Shown: positions 1-7,080 of the stretch, in pieces | Layout: each line of letters opens with the position of its first letter | Position numbering within the stretch: position 1 is the stretch's first letter | Assembly: GCA_947305045.1 (NCBI GenBank) | Contig: CAMZCW010000090.1 | Location: forward strand, 1 to 8,609 | DNA length: 8,609 nucleotides | Source: an uncultured Bacteroidales bacterium | GTDB lineage: Bacteria > Bacteroidota > Bacteroidia > Bacteroidales > UBA932 | Direction of reading: 5' to 3' | The notes under the pieces: model-generated | Database searches by the model: none | What the model was told of the DNA's origin: nothing | The model's input: the letters and a program-made list of their open reading frames with translations, nothing else | Position numbers and translations under genes: made by a program

Positions 1-1661
1 ACATTCCGCTGGCGCACCAGCTGGGCCTGTACAACATGAAGCGGGAGATGGAAGACATTTATCTCAACTATGCCCAGCCGGAGCAGTACAGGCTCATTAC
101 CAATAAGTTAAAGGCAGGGGAAAAGGACCGCGAAAAGCTCATGGCGGAGTTTATCGAACCGCTTAAGCGCAAGCTCTCCGAGGCCGGCATTCAGTACAAA
201 CTGAAAATCCGTACCAAGGCCGCCTACTCCATTTGGCAAAAGATGATGAAGCAAAAAGTGCCATTTGAGGGTGTGTACGATGTCTTTGCCATCCGCTTCA
301 TCATCGACTGCAATCCGGAAGACCACAAGTTGGAGAAAGACCTCTGCTGGCAGGTGTACTCTTTTGTGACGGAGGAATACGAGCCGGATACCAAGCGCCT
401 GAGGGACTGGGTGACCAATCCCAAGCCCAACGGCTATGAGAGCCTCCATATCACGGTCAAGAACCGCGACGGAGCCTATGTAGAAGTGCAAATCCGCACC
501 AAGCGCATGGACGATGTGGCGGAAAACGGCTTTGCCAGCCACTGGTCCTACAAAGGCATCAAACGGGAAGAAAGCCTGGATACCTGGCTAAAGAGCGTCC
601 GCTATGCCCTGGAGCATCCCGGCTCGGATAATCCCGAGGACCTTCCGCAGCCGCCGGATCAGGAAATCTTTGTATTTACCCCCACCGGTGAACTCCGCAT
701 CCTGAGCGCCGGCGCTACGGTACTGGATTTCGCCTTTGGCATCCATACCAATATTGGCGCGCACTGCGTGGGCGCGCGGGTGAACGGCAAGGCCGTGAGC
801 ATCCGTGAAAAGCTGCACACCGGAGACGTGGTGGAAATCCAGACCAGCAAAAACCAGCATCCGTCTCAGGACTGGATCAACTGGGTGGTTACCTCCAAGG
901 CCCGCAGCAAAGTGAAGCAGGCTCTGGCTGCGCAGGAACTCTCCCGCGCCGCCGACGGCAAGGAAATCCTGGAGCGCCGCCTGAAGAACTGGAAGCTGGA
1001 GCTCCCGGACGAGATGCTCACGGAACTGCGTAAAAAACTGAACTATCCCACGCTCACGGGCTTCTACGCCGCTATCGGCAATGAAACGCTGGACGTGAAC
1101 CAGGTCAAGGACTATATCCTGGGCGAGGAAGCACGCCATGCGGCATCCGTAGAAGCGGCCGAGGCCGTCATGGCCCAGGCCAAACAGCGCCGCGCCAGTG
1201 AGGCCAAGGACGACATCCTGGTGCTCAACGCCAAAAACGTCAAGGGCCTGGATTACAAGATGTCCAAGTGCTGCAATCCGGTTTTCGGGGACGATGTTTT
1301 TGGCTTTGTCACCCGCACGGACGGCATCAAGATTCATCGCATCACCTGCCCCAACGCCGCCCGTCTGCTGGAGTTGTACCCGTATCGCATCCAAAAGGTG
1401 AAATGGGCGGAGACCCCGTCCAGCGGCACTTTCCAGGTGGGACTCAAACTGGTGGCCGATGATGAGAGCGCCAGCGGCCGCATCCTGGAAACGGTGGGCC
1501 AGTTCAAGGCCAGCATCCGCAGCTTCACCGTCACGGACAACCCCCGCAACGGTACCTGGGAAATCAACATGAAACTCTCCGTCCCCTCCAATCTGGAACT
1601 GGACAAAGTTCTCTCCCAGCTCCGTACTGTAAAGCATGTGGTAAAAGTGGTGCGGCAATAA
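1..1661 (+). CDS. rel: RelA/SpoT-family (p)ppGpp synthetase/hydrolase, 3' part (5' end outside window)
   Basis: Makes, and probably degrades, the stringent-response alarmone (p)ppGpp in the cytoplasm. The reading frame is open from the window edge: the residues before the first in-frame ATG (position 36) are IPLAHQLGLYN, which is typical internal Rel sequence. The ATG is therefore not the start, and the N-terminal HD hydrolase domain lies outside. Counting from that ATG, the synthetase domain spans about residues 45-175, with RTKAAYSIW (59-67), RLRD (121-124), GYESLH (133-138) and VEVQIRT (149-155). A TGS domain follows (about 210-270), then a helical region, a zinc-finger-like segment with CC at 412-413 and HRITCP at 434-439, and a C-terminal ACT domain (about 466-541). 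RLRD resembles the RxKD motif of bifunctional Rel/SpoT rather than the ExDD of E. coli RelA, which suggests the long bifunctional type. The missing HD domain prevents proof, and relA versus spoT naming cannot be settled here. Confidence 0.95.
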   Translation, partial: IPLAHQLGLYNMKREMEDIYLNYAQPEQYRLITNKLKAGEKDREKLMAEFIEPLKRKLSEAGIQYKLKIRTKAAYSIWQKMMKQKVPFEGVYDVFAIRFIIDCNPEDHKLEKDLCWQVYSFVTEEYEPDTKRLRDWVTNPKPNGYESLHITVKNRDGAYVEVQIRTKRMDDVAENGFASHWSYKGIKREESLDTWLKSVRYALEHPGSDNPEDLPQPPDQEIFVFTPTGELRILSAGATVLDFAFGIHTNIGAHCVGARVNGKAVSIREKLHTGDVVEIQTSKNQHPSQDWINWVVTSKARSKVKQALAAQELSRAADGKEILERRLKNWKLELPDEMLTELRKKLNYPTLTGFYAAIGNETLDVNQVKDYILGEEARHAASVEAAEAVMAQAKQRRASEAKDDILVLNAKNVKGLDYKMSKCCNPVFGDDVFGFVTRTDGIKIHRITCPNAARLLELYPYRIQKVKWAETPSSGTFQVGLKLVADDESASGRILETVGQFKASIRSFTVTDNPRNGTWEINMKLSVPSNLELDKVLSQLRTVKHVVKVVRQ

Positions 1662-3857
1662 CTAGTCCTTCCACACCTTCAGGTACTGCTGGAGGGCCCA
1701 CATTTCGTCGCGATAACGGGCGGCTGCGGTGAAATCCAGTTCTGCGGCTGCTTTTTGCATCTTGCGCTTGGCTTCCCCGGCGGCCTTTTCCACCTGCTCG
1801 CGGGACATGGAACGGATCACCGGGTCCTGCAGCACTGCTGCCAGGTCGGCCGCAATGTAGCCGTCCACATAGGCCGATGTTCCTTCGCGTTTGGCGTCGT
1901 GCCCCAGGCCCACGCTTACATCACCCTTGCCCAGTTCGGAGGCGCTGGGGACGTATTCGGGGTTGGAAACGGAATCGCGGGCGCTCACATGCCCGGTGAC
2001 GCTGTTCTGGAGTACCGGATTCAGGAAACCGCTCATGTGGGTGGTATCGTCACCGGATTTCACCAGTTCGCTCATCAGAATGTTGGCACGTACCTGCACC
2101 TGTTTGGGCGTAATGCCGTGCAACTTGTTGTATTCCTGCTGTTTGGCGCGGCGGCGGGCGGTTTCGCGGATGGTCTCGTCCATGCTGTCCGTGATGGTAT
2201 CGGCATACATGATGACCAGGCCGTTGATGTTGCGGGCTGCACGGCCGGCGGTCTGGGTGAGGGCGCGTCCGCTGCGCAGGAAGCCTTCTTTGTCGGCATC
2301 CAGGATGGCGACGAGCGACACCGTGGGGATATCCAGGCCTTCGCGCAGGAGGTTTACGCCAATGAGCACGTCAAAGAGTCCGTTCTTGAAGTCTTCAATG
2401 ATTTCCACGCGTTCCGCCGTGTCCACGTCCGAGTGGATGTAGCGGCAGCGGATGCCGGTTTTGGTGAAGTAGCTGTCCAACTCCTCCGCCATGCGCTTGG
2501 TGAGGGTGGTCACCAGCACGCGCTCGTCCTTGGCGGCCCGCTGCTGAATCTCTTCCATCAGGTCGTCCACCTGGTTTTTGGTGGGCCGAACCTCAATGGG
2601 CGGGTCCAGGAGGCCGGTGGGGCGCACAATCTGCTCTACCACCAGGCCTTCGGACTTGGCCAGCTCGTAGTCGGCCGGAGTAGCGCTCACGTACACGGTC
2701 TGGCCGGTCACGGCTTCAAATTCGTCAAAGGTGAGCGGGCGGTTGTCGCTGGCGGCAGGAAGGCGGAAGCCGTATTCCACCAGCGTTTCCTTGCGGGAAT
2801 GGTCCCCGCCGTACATGGCGCGGATCTGCGGGAGCGTGACGTGGCTCTCGTCAATGAACACCAGGAAATCGTCCGGGAAATAATCTATTAAGGTAAAGGG
2901 GCGCTGTCCGGGCTTGCGGCCGTCGAAGTAGCGGGAGTAGTTTTCCACGCCGGGGCAATAGCCCATCTCCTTGATCATCTCTATGTCGTACTCTACACGC
3001 TGCTTCAAACGCTTGGCTTCCAGGAACTTGCCCACGGATTCAAAGTATTCCACCTGCTTTACCAGGTCCTCCTGAATCTGGCTCACGGCTTTGGCGCCTT
3101 TCTCTTTGGACGTAACGAAGTTCTTGGCCGGGTACAGGTCAATCTTGTCCATCTCCTCAAAGACGGCCCCGTTCACCGGGTCGATGAGCGCTATCCGGTC
3201 CACCTCATCTCCGAAGAACTCGATGCGGGCGGCATAGTCGGCGCCGCCTAAATATATATCTATGGTATCCCCGCGCACGCGAAAGGAGCCGCGCTTGAAA
3301 TCGGTCTCGGTCCTGTAGTACAGCGCATCCACTATTCTGTATAAGAGGCGTGTCATGGACATTTGCTCGCCTTTGCGCACCGTTACCGTCTGGTCATGAA
3401 AGTCGTCGGGATTGCCGATGCCGTACAGGCAACTCACGGACGATATCACAATGACGTCCCGCCGTCCGCTCATAAGAGCCGATGCCGCGCTGACCCGGAG
3501 CTCGTCAATTTTGTCGTTGATGCTCAGGTCTTTTTCTATATAGGTATCAGTGACGGGAATATAGGCCTCCGGCTGATAGTAGTCGTAATAGGAAACGAAG
3601 TATTCTACCGCATTTTCCGGAAAAAAGGCTTTGAATTCACCGTACAACTGGGCAGCCAGCGTCTTGTTGTGGCTCAGGATGAGTGCCGGACGCTGGAGCC
3701 GCTGAATCACGTTGGCCATGGTGAACGTCTTGCCGGAACCGGTTACGCCCAGCAGGGTAACGTCCTGCACGCCCTGTTTTAAAGCGTTGCACAACTGGTC
3801 GATAGCCCCCGGCTGATCGCCGGACGGCTGGTAGTCTGAATGCAGCTTGAAATCCAT
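1662..3857 (-). CDS. uvrB: UvrABC system protein B (excinuclease subunit B)
   Basis: Damage-verification helicase-like ATPase of nucleotide excision repair; UvrA loads it on DNA and it recruits UvrC. The product is 731 aa starting [16 protein letters not shown]. Visible motifs are Walker A GVTGSGKT (37-44), the Tyr-rich beta-hairpin region [16 protein letters not shown] (86-101), the DESH box (336-339), motif [11 protein letters not shown] (535-543) and a C-terminal UVR domain (about 687-727). The frame stays open 24 codons further upstream, to 3929. I chose the ATG at 3857 because the family begins there and a TAnnTTTG promoter box (3874-3881) lies inside the would-be extension. The protein is longer than the usual ~670-680 aa because of a long Ser/Gly/Asp-rich linker (about 601-682) before the UVR domain. 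Its stop directly abuts the rel stop in tail-to-tail orientation. Confidence 0.97.
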   Translation of the reverse strand: MDFKLHSDYQPSGDQPGAIDQLCNALKQGVQDVTLLGVTGSGKTFTMANVIQRLQRPALILSHNKTLAAQLYGEFKAFFPENAVEYFVSYYDYYQPEAYIPVTDTYIEKDLSINDKIDELRVSAASALMSGRRDVIVISSVSCLYGIGNPDDFHDQTVTVRKGEQMSMTRLLYRIVDALYYRTETDFKRGSFRVRGDTIDIYLGGADYAARIEFFGDEVDRIALIDPVNGAVFEEMDKIDLYPAKNFVTSKEKGAKAVSQIQEDLVKQVEYFESVGKFLEAKRLKQRVEYDIEMIKEMGYCPGVENYSRYFDGRKPGQRPFTLIDYFPDDFLVFIDESHVTLPQIRAMYGGDHSRKETLVEYGFRLPAASDNRPLTFDEFEAVTGQTVYVSATPADYELAKSEGLVVEQIVRPTGLLDPPIEVRPTKNQVDDLMEEIQQRAAKDERVLVTTLTKRMAEELDSYFTKTGIRCRYIHSDVDTAERVEIIEDFKNGLFDVLIGVNLLREGLDIPTVSLVAILDADKEGFLRSGRALTQTAGRAARNINGLVIMYADTITDSMDETIRETARRRAKQQEYNKLHGITPKQVQVRANILMSELVKSGDDTTHMSGFLNPVLQNSVTGHVSARDSVSNPEYVPSASELGKGDVSVGLGHDAKREGTSAYVDGYIAADLAAVLQDPVIRSMSREQVEKAAGEAKRKMQKAAAELDFTAAARYRDEMWALQQYLKVWKD

Positions 3858-3873
3858 ATGAAAACTTGTCCTG

Positions 3874-3881
3874 CAAAGATA
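3874..3881 (-). promoter_or_regulatory. uvrB promoter, Bacteroidetes -7 box
   Basis: On the minus strand this reads TATCTTTG, an exact match to the Bacteroidetes -7 consensus TAnnTTTG. It lies 16 bases upstream of the uvrB ATG, which implies a leader of only about ten bases. I see no clear TTTG -33 box at 19-21 bp. The position supports the shorter uvrB start. Confidence 0.7.
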
Positions 3882-3918
3882 ATCGGTTTCTATAAAAATT
3901 AAAAAAGTTGTGCAAAAT

Positions 3919-3949
3919 TTTGCTGACAAGAAAAAAATACCTAAATTTG
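3919..3949 (+). promoter_or_regulatory. ompA-like gene promoter (-33 TTTG / -7 TAAATTTG)
   Basis: TTTG at 3919-3922 and TAAATTTG at 3942-3949 are separated by 19 bp, matching the Bacteroides consensus TTTG-N19-21-TAnnTTTG in both boxes. This is the only promoter in the window with both elements intact, consistent with strong expression of the downstream outer-membrane gene. Predicted transcription starts near 3955. Confidence 0.8.
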
Positions 3950-3954
3950 CACCG

Positions 3955-3974
3955 ACAGTCCCTTAAGGGGGTGT
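3955..3974 (+). other. 5'-terminal mRNA hairpin in the ompA-like leader
   Basis: The leader contains the perfect palindrome CCCTTAAGGG (3960-3969). It can extend to a stem ACA/TGT plus TCCC/GGGG with one G-G mismatch and a TTAA loop, spanning 3955-3974. It begins about where transcription is predicted to start and is followed by an AT-rich stretch up to the ATG at 4009. This arrangement resembles the 5' stabilising hairpin known from E. coli ompA mRNA; the role here is inferred. Confidence 0.5.
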
Positions 3975-4008
3975 AACATAGAAGATAATTAATTTCTAAT
4001 ATTGTATT

Positions 4009-5232
4009 ATGAAAGGTATCAAAATCTTTGGAGTTCTTGCTATTGCAAGCCTCCTGTTCTCTGCAAATGCTTTTGCGCAGGAGAACAACAACCGTGATGA
4101 GAACGGTAAGGTTGTCCGTGGTCCCTATGAGACCAACCGTGCCTTCGACAACACCTGGATTGGTATTGGCGCCGGTATCAACTCTACAATCCCTAACATC
4201 AAGACTCCCAAAAACTGGGGCAATATTGGTCTTGGTGTAGATCTTAACTTCGGTAAGTGGTGGACCCCCGTTATCGGTATGCGTCTGGGTTATCATGGCC
4301 TCTGGAACAGCTCCAAAGTGAACGTCCAGGCTACGAACATCGTAGCTCCCAACAACAAGTTCGGTTTCCACTATTTCCATGCAGACATTCTTTGGAATGT
4401 TTCCCATTCTTTCGCCGGTTACAATGAGCTCCGCTTCTGGAACTTCGCTCCGTATATGACCATGGGTGTGCTGAACGTCACCAGCAATCTCAATCCTTTT
4501 GGAAAGGGTAACGTTGAGTATGCTGCCGGTCCTGGTTTGCTGAACTTCCTTCGTCTGGGCAAGCGCGTTAACCTCACCATCGACCTTAAGCTCCTGATTG
4601 CCAAGGGTGATGCTTACTGCCCTGGTCAGGGTTATTTCTTCTTCTTCCCTTCCGCAACTGCCGGTTTGGCCTTCAACCTGGGTAAGACCAACTTCGACCG
4701 TCACAGCTCCATCACCCCTGTCGTTATCCCTGTTCCTTTCACCACCGAGCAGTATAACGCCCTCAAGGACAAGGTGGATGCTCTTGAGAAAGAGAATGCA
4801 GAACTCAAAGATAAAGTGGCTGCCCTCGAGAACGAGCTTGCTCCTTATCGCAACCTCCAGAACGGCCAGACCTATCTGTATGAGAACGGTACCTTCACCG
4901 CTATCGACGTGAAGCCCAATGCTCCTATAACCCTCTACTTCGACTGTGGCTCCGCTAAGCTCAGCGCCCGTGAAAAGGCTCACCTCGAGTACTTCGCCCA
5001 GAACGTCGTCAACGGTGACACCAAGCTCTCCGTCAACGGCTACGCCGACAAGCAGACCGGTTCCGCCAAGCGCAATCAGCAGCTCTCCGAGCAGCGTGCA
5101 AAGGCCGTTGTGGATCTCCTCAAGGCCGCCGGTGCCAACGAGTCCAACATCGAGTGCGCCGCCCACGGTGCTGACATCCAGCTCTTCGACGGTGCCGCCA
5201 AGAACCGCGTTGTTACGGTTGAGGTTAAGTAA
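4009..5232 (+). CDS. OmpA-family outer-membrane protein with coiled coil and peptidoglycan-binding domain
   Basis: Outer-membrane beta-barrel that probably tethers the membrane to peptidoglycan. The 407-aa product starts with a signal peptide (Lys-rich N-terminus, hydrophobic core, likely cleavage after ANAFA near residue 23). Residues about 45-240 are rich in alternating aromatic/Gly segments, as expected for a beta-barrel. Residues about 246-282 form a Lys/Glu/Leu coiled coil made of two 14-residue repeats. The C-terminal OmpA domain (about 303-407) carries NGYADKQTGS (343-352) and NQQLSEQRA (356-364); D347 and R363 occupy the usual diaminopimelate-binding positions. Codons are strongly biased (GGT, CGT, AAC, GTT) compared with neighbouring genes, suggesting high expression. 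No strong Shine-Dalgarno is seen, and the AT-rich leader is typical for the phylum. It is transcribed alone, between its own promoter and a terminator. The beta-barrel assignment rests on pattern only; the OmpA domain is secure. Confidence 0.92.
   Translation: MKGIKIFGVLAIASLLFSANAFAQENNNRDENGKVVRGPYETNRAFDNTWIGIGAGINSTIPNIKTPKNWGNIGLGVDLNFGKWWTPVIGMRLGYHGLWNSSKVNVQATNIVAPNNKFGFHYFHADILWNVSHSFAGYNELRFWNFAPYMTMGVLNVTSNLNPFGKGNVEYAAGPGLLNFLRLGKRVNLTIDLKLLIAKGDAYCPGQGYFFFFPSATAGLAFNLGKTNFDRHSSITPVVIPVPFTTEQYNALKDKVDALEKENAELKDKVAALENELAPYRNLQNGQTYLYENGTFTAIDVKPNAPITLYFDCGSAKLSAREKAHLEYFAQNVVNGDTKLSVNGYADKQTGSAKRNQQLSEQRAKAVVDLLKAAGANESNIECAAHGADIQLFDGAAKNRVVTVEVK
4762..4845 (+). repeat. Tandem 42-bp (14-aa) coiled-coil repeat within the OmpA-like gene
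   Basis: Two adjacent 14-residue units, LKDKVDALEKENAE and LKDKVAALENELAP, share 10 of 14 residues. Fourteen residues are exactly two heptads, so duplication lengthens the coiled coil in register. It lies between barrel and peptidoglycan-binding domain and probably acts as a periplasmic spacer. Confidence 0.7.
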
Positions 5233-5254
5233 GTTTCGCTTACACACCAAATCT

Positions 5255-5287
5255 AGAGACATTCCTTCCGGGATGTCTCTTTTTTTA
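5255..5287 (+). terminator. Intrinsic terminator of the OmpA-like gene
   Basis: AGAGACATTCC pairs with GGGATGTCTCT (11-bp stem with one G-T wobble, loop TTCC, 5255-5280), followed directly by a run of T residues to 5286. It lies 22 bases after the stop codon. It is the clearest rho-independent terminator in the window. Confidence 0.92.
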
Positions 5288-5288
5288 T

Positions 5289-5296
5289 TACCTTTG
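5289..5296 (+). promoter_or_regulatory. Promoter -7 box of the HAD-aguB operon
   Basis: TACCTTTG is an exact TAnnTTTG match placed 20 bases before the ATG at 5317. It starts within three bases of the end of the preceding terminator T-run, so the expected -33 position (about 5264-5269) falls inside the terminator hairpin. No TTTG is seen there. Confidence 0.65.
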
Positions 5297-5316
5297 CAGC
5301 GTTAAACGGACAAGTT

Positions 5317-6156
5317 ATGAGACGCAAACCCATCATCGGCCTAATCTATGACTTCGATGGCACCCTTTCTCCCGGTAACATGCAGGAGTTCGGTTTTATC
5401 CAGGCCATCGGTCAAACGCCGGAAGAGTTCTGGTCCAAGAGCGACGGCATTGCTATCGGCCAGGATGCCTCCAATATCCTGTCCTATATGAAACTGATGC
5501 ACGATGAAGCCAGGAGGAATCATATCAAGCTTACGCGCAGCGGTTTCCACCGTTTCGGGGCGGATATCAAGCTGTATGACGGCGTGCGGGAATGGTTCAA
5601 CAACGTGAACGAATACGGGAAGCAGCACGGGGTCATCATCGAGCATTATATCAACTCCTCCGGCCTGACGGAAATCATCGAAGGTTCTCCCATTGCCAAG
5701 TATTTCAAACACATATTTGCAGGAAGTTATATCTACGATGAGAAAGGGGAGGCGGAGTGGCCCGGCATCGCCGTGGACTACACGGCCAAGACGCAGTACC
5801 TGTTCAAAATCCAGAAGGGCATTTTTTCTTCGCGTGACGCCCAGCATGTGAACGAATCCATGGCCGATGACGCCAAACGTCTGCCCTTTGCCAACATGAT
5901 ATATTTTGGCGATGGAGACACCGACGTACCTTCCATGAAGCTGGTGAACATGTTCGGGGGCAATGCCATTGCGGTGTTCGATCCCAGCCGCCCGTCCAAG
6001 AGAGCTACCGCGCAGAAGTTGCTCCGGCAGGGGCGCGTGAATTTTATTACGCCTGCCAGCTATACCAAGGATTCCCGAACCTTCCGCCTGGTCTGTGCCA
6101 TTATAGATAAAATCAAGGCAGAAAGCGAATTAAGACAATTTAGCCGATACAAATAA
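5317..6156 (+). CDS. HAD-superfamily hydrolase (probable phosphatase), substrate unknown
   Basis: Predicted Mg2+-dependent cytoplasmic phosphatase of the haloacid dehalogenase superfamily, 279 aa. Motif I is DFDGTLSP at residues 12-19, giving nucleophile D12 and acid/base D14. Motif II is probably INSSGL (112-117, Ser114/115). A lysine for motif III is likely K158 in TAKTQYL, and motif IV is YFGDGDTDVPSMK (196-208) with D199/D203. The insertion between motifs I and II is long and helical, suggesting a C1-type cap as in phosphoserine-phosphatase-like members, but the sequence does not identify the substrate. The ATG at 5317 is close behind a TAnnTTTG box and is the first in-frame Met. The stop overlaps the aguB start (TAATG), so the two are very likely co-transcribed and translationally coupled. 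The context hints at nitrogen/polyamine metabolism but does not prove it. Confidence 0.88.
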   Translation: MRRKPIIGLIYDFDGTLSPGNMQEFGFIQAIGQTPEEFWSKSDGIAIGQDASNILSYMKLMHDEARRNHIKLTRSGFHRFGADIKLYDGVREWFNNVNEYGKQHGVIIEHYINSSGLTEIIEGSPIAKYFKHIFAGSYIYDEKGEAEWPGIAVDYTAKTQYLFKIQKGIFSSRDAQHVNESMADDAKRLPFANMIYFGDGDTDVPSMKLVNMFGGNAIAVFDPSRPSKRATAQKLLRQGRVNFITPASYTKDSRTFRLVCAIIDKIKAESELRQFSRYK

Positions 6157-7040
6157 TGAGAAAACTGAAGATTGGTCTGGTGCAGCAACATTGCACCGCC
6201 CATATTCCCGAGAATATGGCCCGTCTGCAACAGTATATTCGTGAAGCTGCGGCGCAGGGAGCCCAGCTGGTAGTACTGCAGGAATTGCATAACAGCCTGT
6301 ATTTCTGCCAGGAGGAGAATGCCAGGTTGTGTGACCTGGCGGAGCCCATTCCCGGGCCGTCCACGGAGTCGTTTGGCAAACTGGCCGGGGAACTGGGCAT
6401 TGTGTTGGTGTTATCCCTGTTTGAACGCCGTACGGCGGGGATTTACCACAATACCGCCGTGGTTCTGGAAAAGGATGGCTGCATTGCCGGTACCTATCGC
6501 AAGATGCACATTCCGGACGACCCTCTCTTCTACGAGAAGTTCTATTTTACGCCCGGAGACCTGGGCTTCAAGCCCATCCAAACCTCGGTGGGTACCCTGG
6601 GCGTTCTGGTATGCTGGGATCAGTGGTATCCGGAAGCCGCCCGCGCTATGGCCCTGAACGGGGCGGAACTGCTCATTTATCCTACGGCTATCGGTGGCGT
6701 GCCCACGGACCCGGATTGGGAGCAGGCGCAGCAGCGCCAGGCTTGGCAACTGGTCCAGCGCGGTCACAGCGTGGCCAATGGTTTGCCGGTCATTACGGTG
6801 AATCGTACAGGCGTAGAGCCGGATCCCACCGGCCACTCCACCGGCATCGACTTTTGGGGGCATTCTTTTGCCACCGGCGCACAAGGGGAGCTCCTGACGG
6901 AGTTCGAAAAGGCGGAAGAGGGCGTGCATGTCGTGGAGATTGACATGGAGCAGTGCGAATACGTCCGCCGTGGCTGGCCCTTCCTCCGGGACCGCCGCAT
7001 AGACGCCTACGACATTCTCCTACAACGGTTCGGGAAATAG
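6156..7040 (+). CDS. aguB: N-carbamoylputrescine amidohydrolase (AguB), nitrilase superfamily
   Basis: Hydrolyses N-carbamoylputrescine to putrescine, CO2 and ammonia, the last step of the agmatine route to putrescine. The product is 294 aa, the usual length. The nitrilase-superfamily Glu-Lys-Cys triad is visible as E43 (VVLQELHN), K116 (YRKMHIPD) and C153 (LVCWDQWYPEAAR). The DQWYPEAAR and HIPDDP segments and the GHSTGIDFWGHSF stretch are characteristic of the AguB branch rather than of general omega-amidases. The start overlaps the preceding HAD gene stop by one base (TAATG), so translation is probably coupled and expression depends on the promoter at 5289. The partner enzyme AguA is encoded just downstream on the opposite strand, which strongly supports the substrate assignment. 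Confidence 0.95.
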   Translation: MRKLKIGLVQQHCTAHIPENMARLQQYIREAAAQGAQLVVLQELHNSLYFCQEENARLCDLAEPIPGPSTESFGKLAGELGIVLVLSLFERRTAGIYHNTAVVLEKDGCIAGTYRKMHIPDDPLFYEKFYFTPGDLGFKPIQTSVGTLGVLVCWDQWYPEAARAMALNGAELLIYPTAIGGVPTDPDWEQAQQRQAWQLVQRGHSVANGLPVITVNRTGVEPDPTGHSTGIDFWGHSFATGAQGELLTEFEKAEEGVHVVEIDMEQCEYVRRGWPFLRDRRIDAYDILLQRFGK

Positions 7041-7047
7041 GGGTTAT

Positions 7048-7077
7048 TGTCATACCGAGCGTAGCGAGTGTATCTCA
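7048..7077 (+). repeat. Left inverted-repeat arm of the GIY-YIG unit
   Basis: Thirty bases beginning TGTCATACCGAG and ending TATCTCA, with the core CGTAGCGAGTG. The arm contains ATAC...GTAT at its shoulders, so it is itself weakly palindromic. It ends three bases before the GIY-YIG ATG and thus forms the mRNA leader of that gene. Confidence 0.8.
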
Positions 7078-7080
7078 TTT

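Noticed and set aside
588..1658. Minus-strand open frame of 356 codons inside rel
   Set aside because: Antisense shadow of a gene with clear TGS, zinc-finger-like and ACT regions.
1755..2891. Plus-strand open frame of 378 codons inside uvrB
   Set aside because: Antisense shadow of uvrB; the translation is rich in His/Gly/Val with no recognisable domain and no promoter.
3858..3929. 24-codon N-terminal extension of uvrB
   Set aside because: It precedes the conserved family start, and the TAnnTTTG promoter box lies within it, so the transcript would not include it.
5229..5243. GTAAG-TTTCG-CTTAC stem-loop at the stop codon of the OmpA-like gene
   Set aside because: The stem is only five base pairs with no T-run; the strong terminator just downstream explains termination.
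3637..5262. Long minus-strand open frame (541 codons) covering the OmpA-like gene
   Set aside because: It is fully antisense to a gene with signal peptide, OmpA domain, promoter and terminator, and its product runs into an out-of-frame part of uvrB. The frame is open because of biased codons in the real gene.
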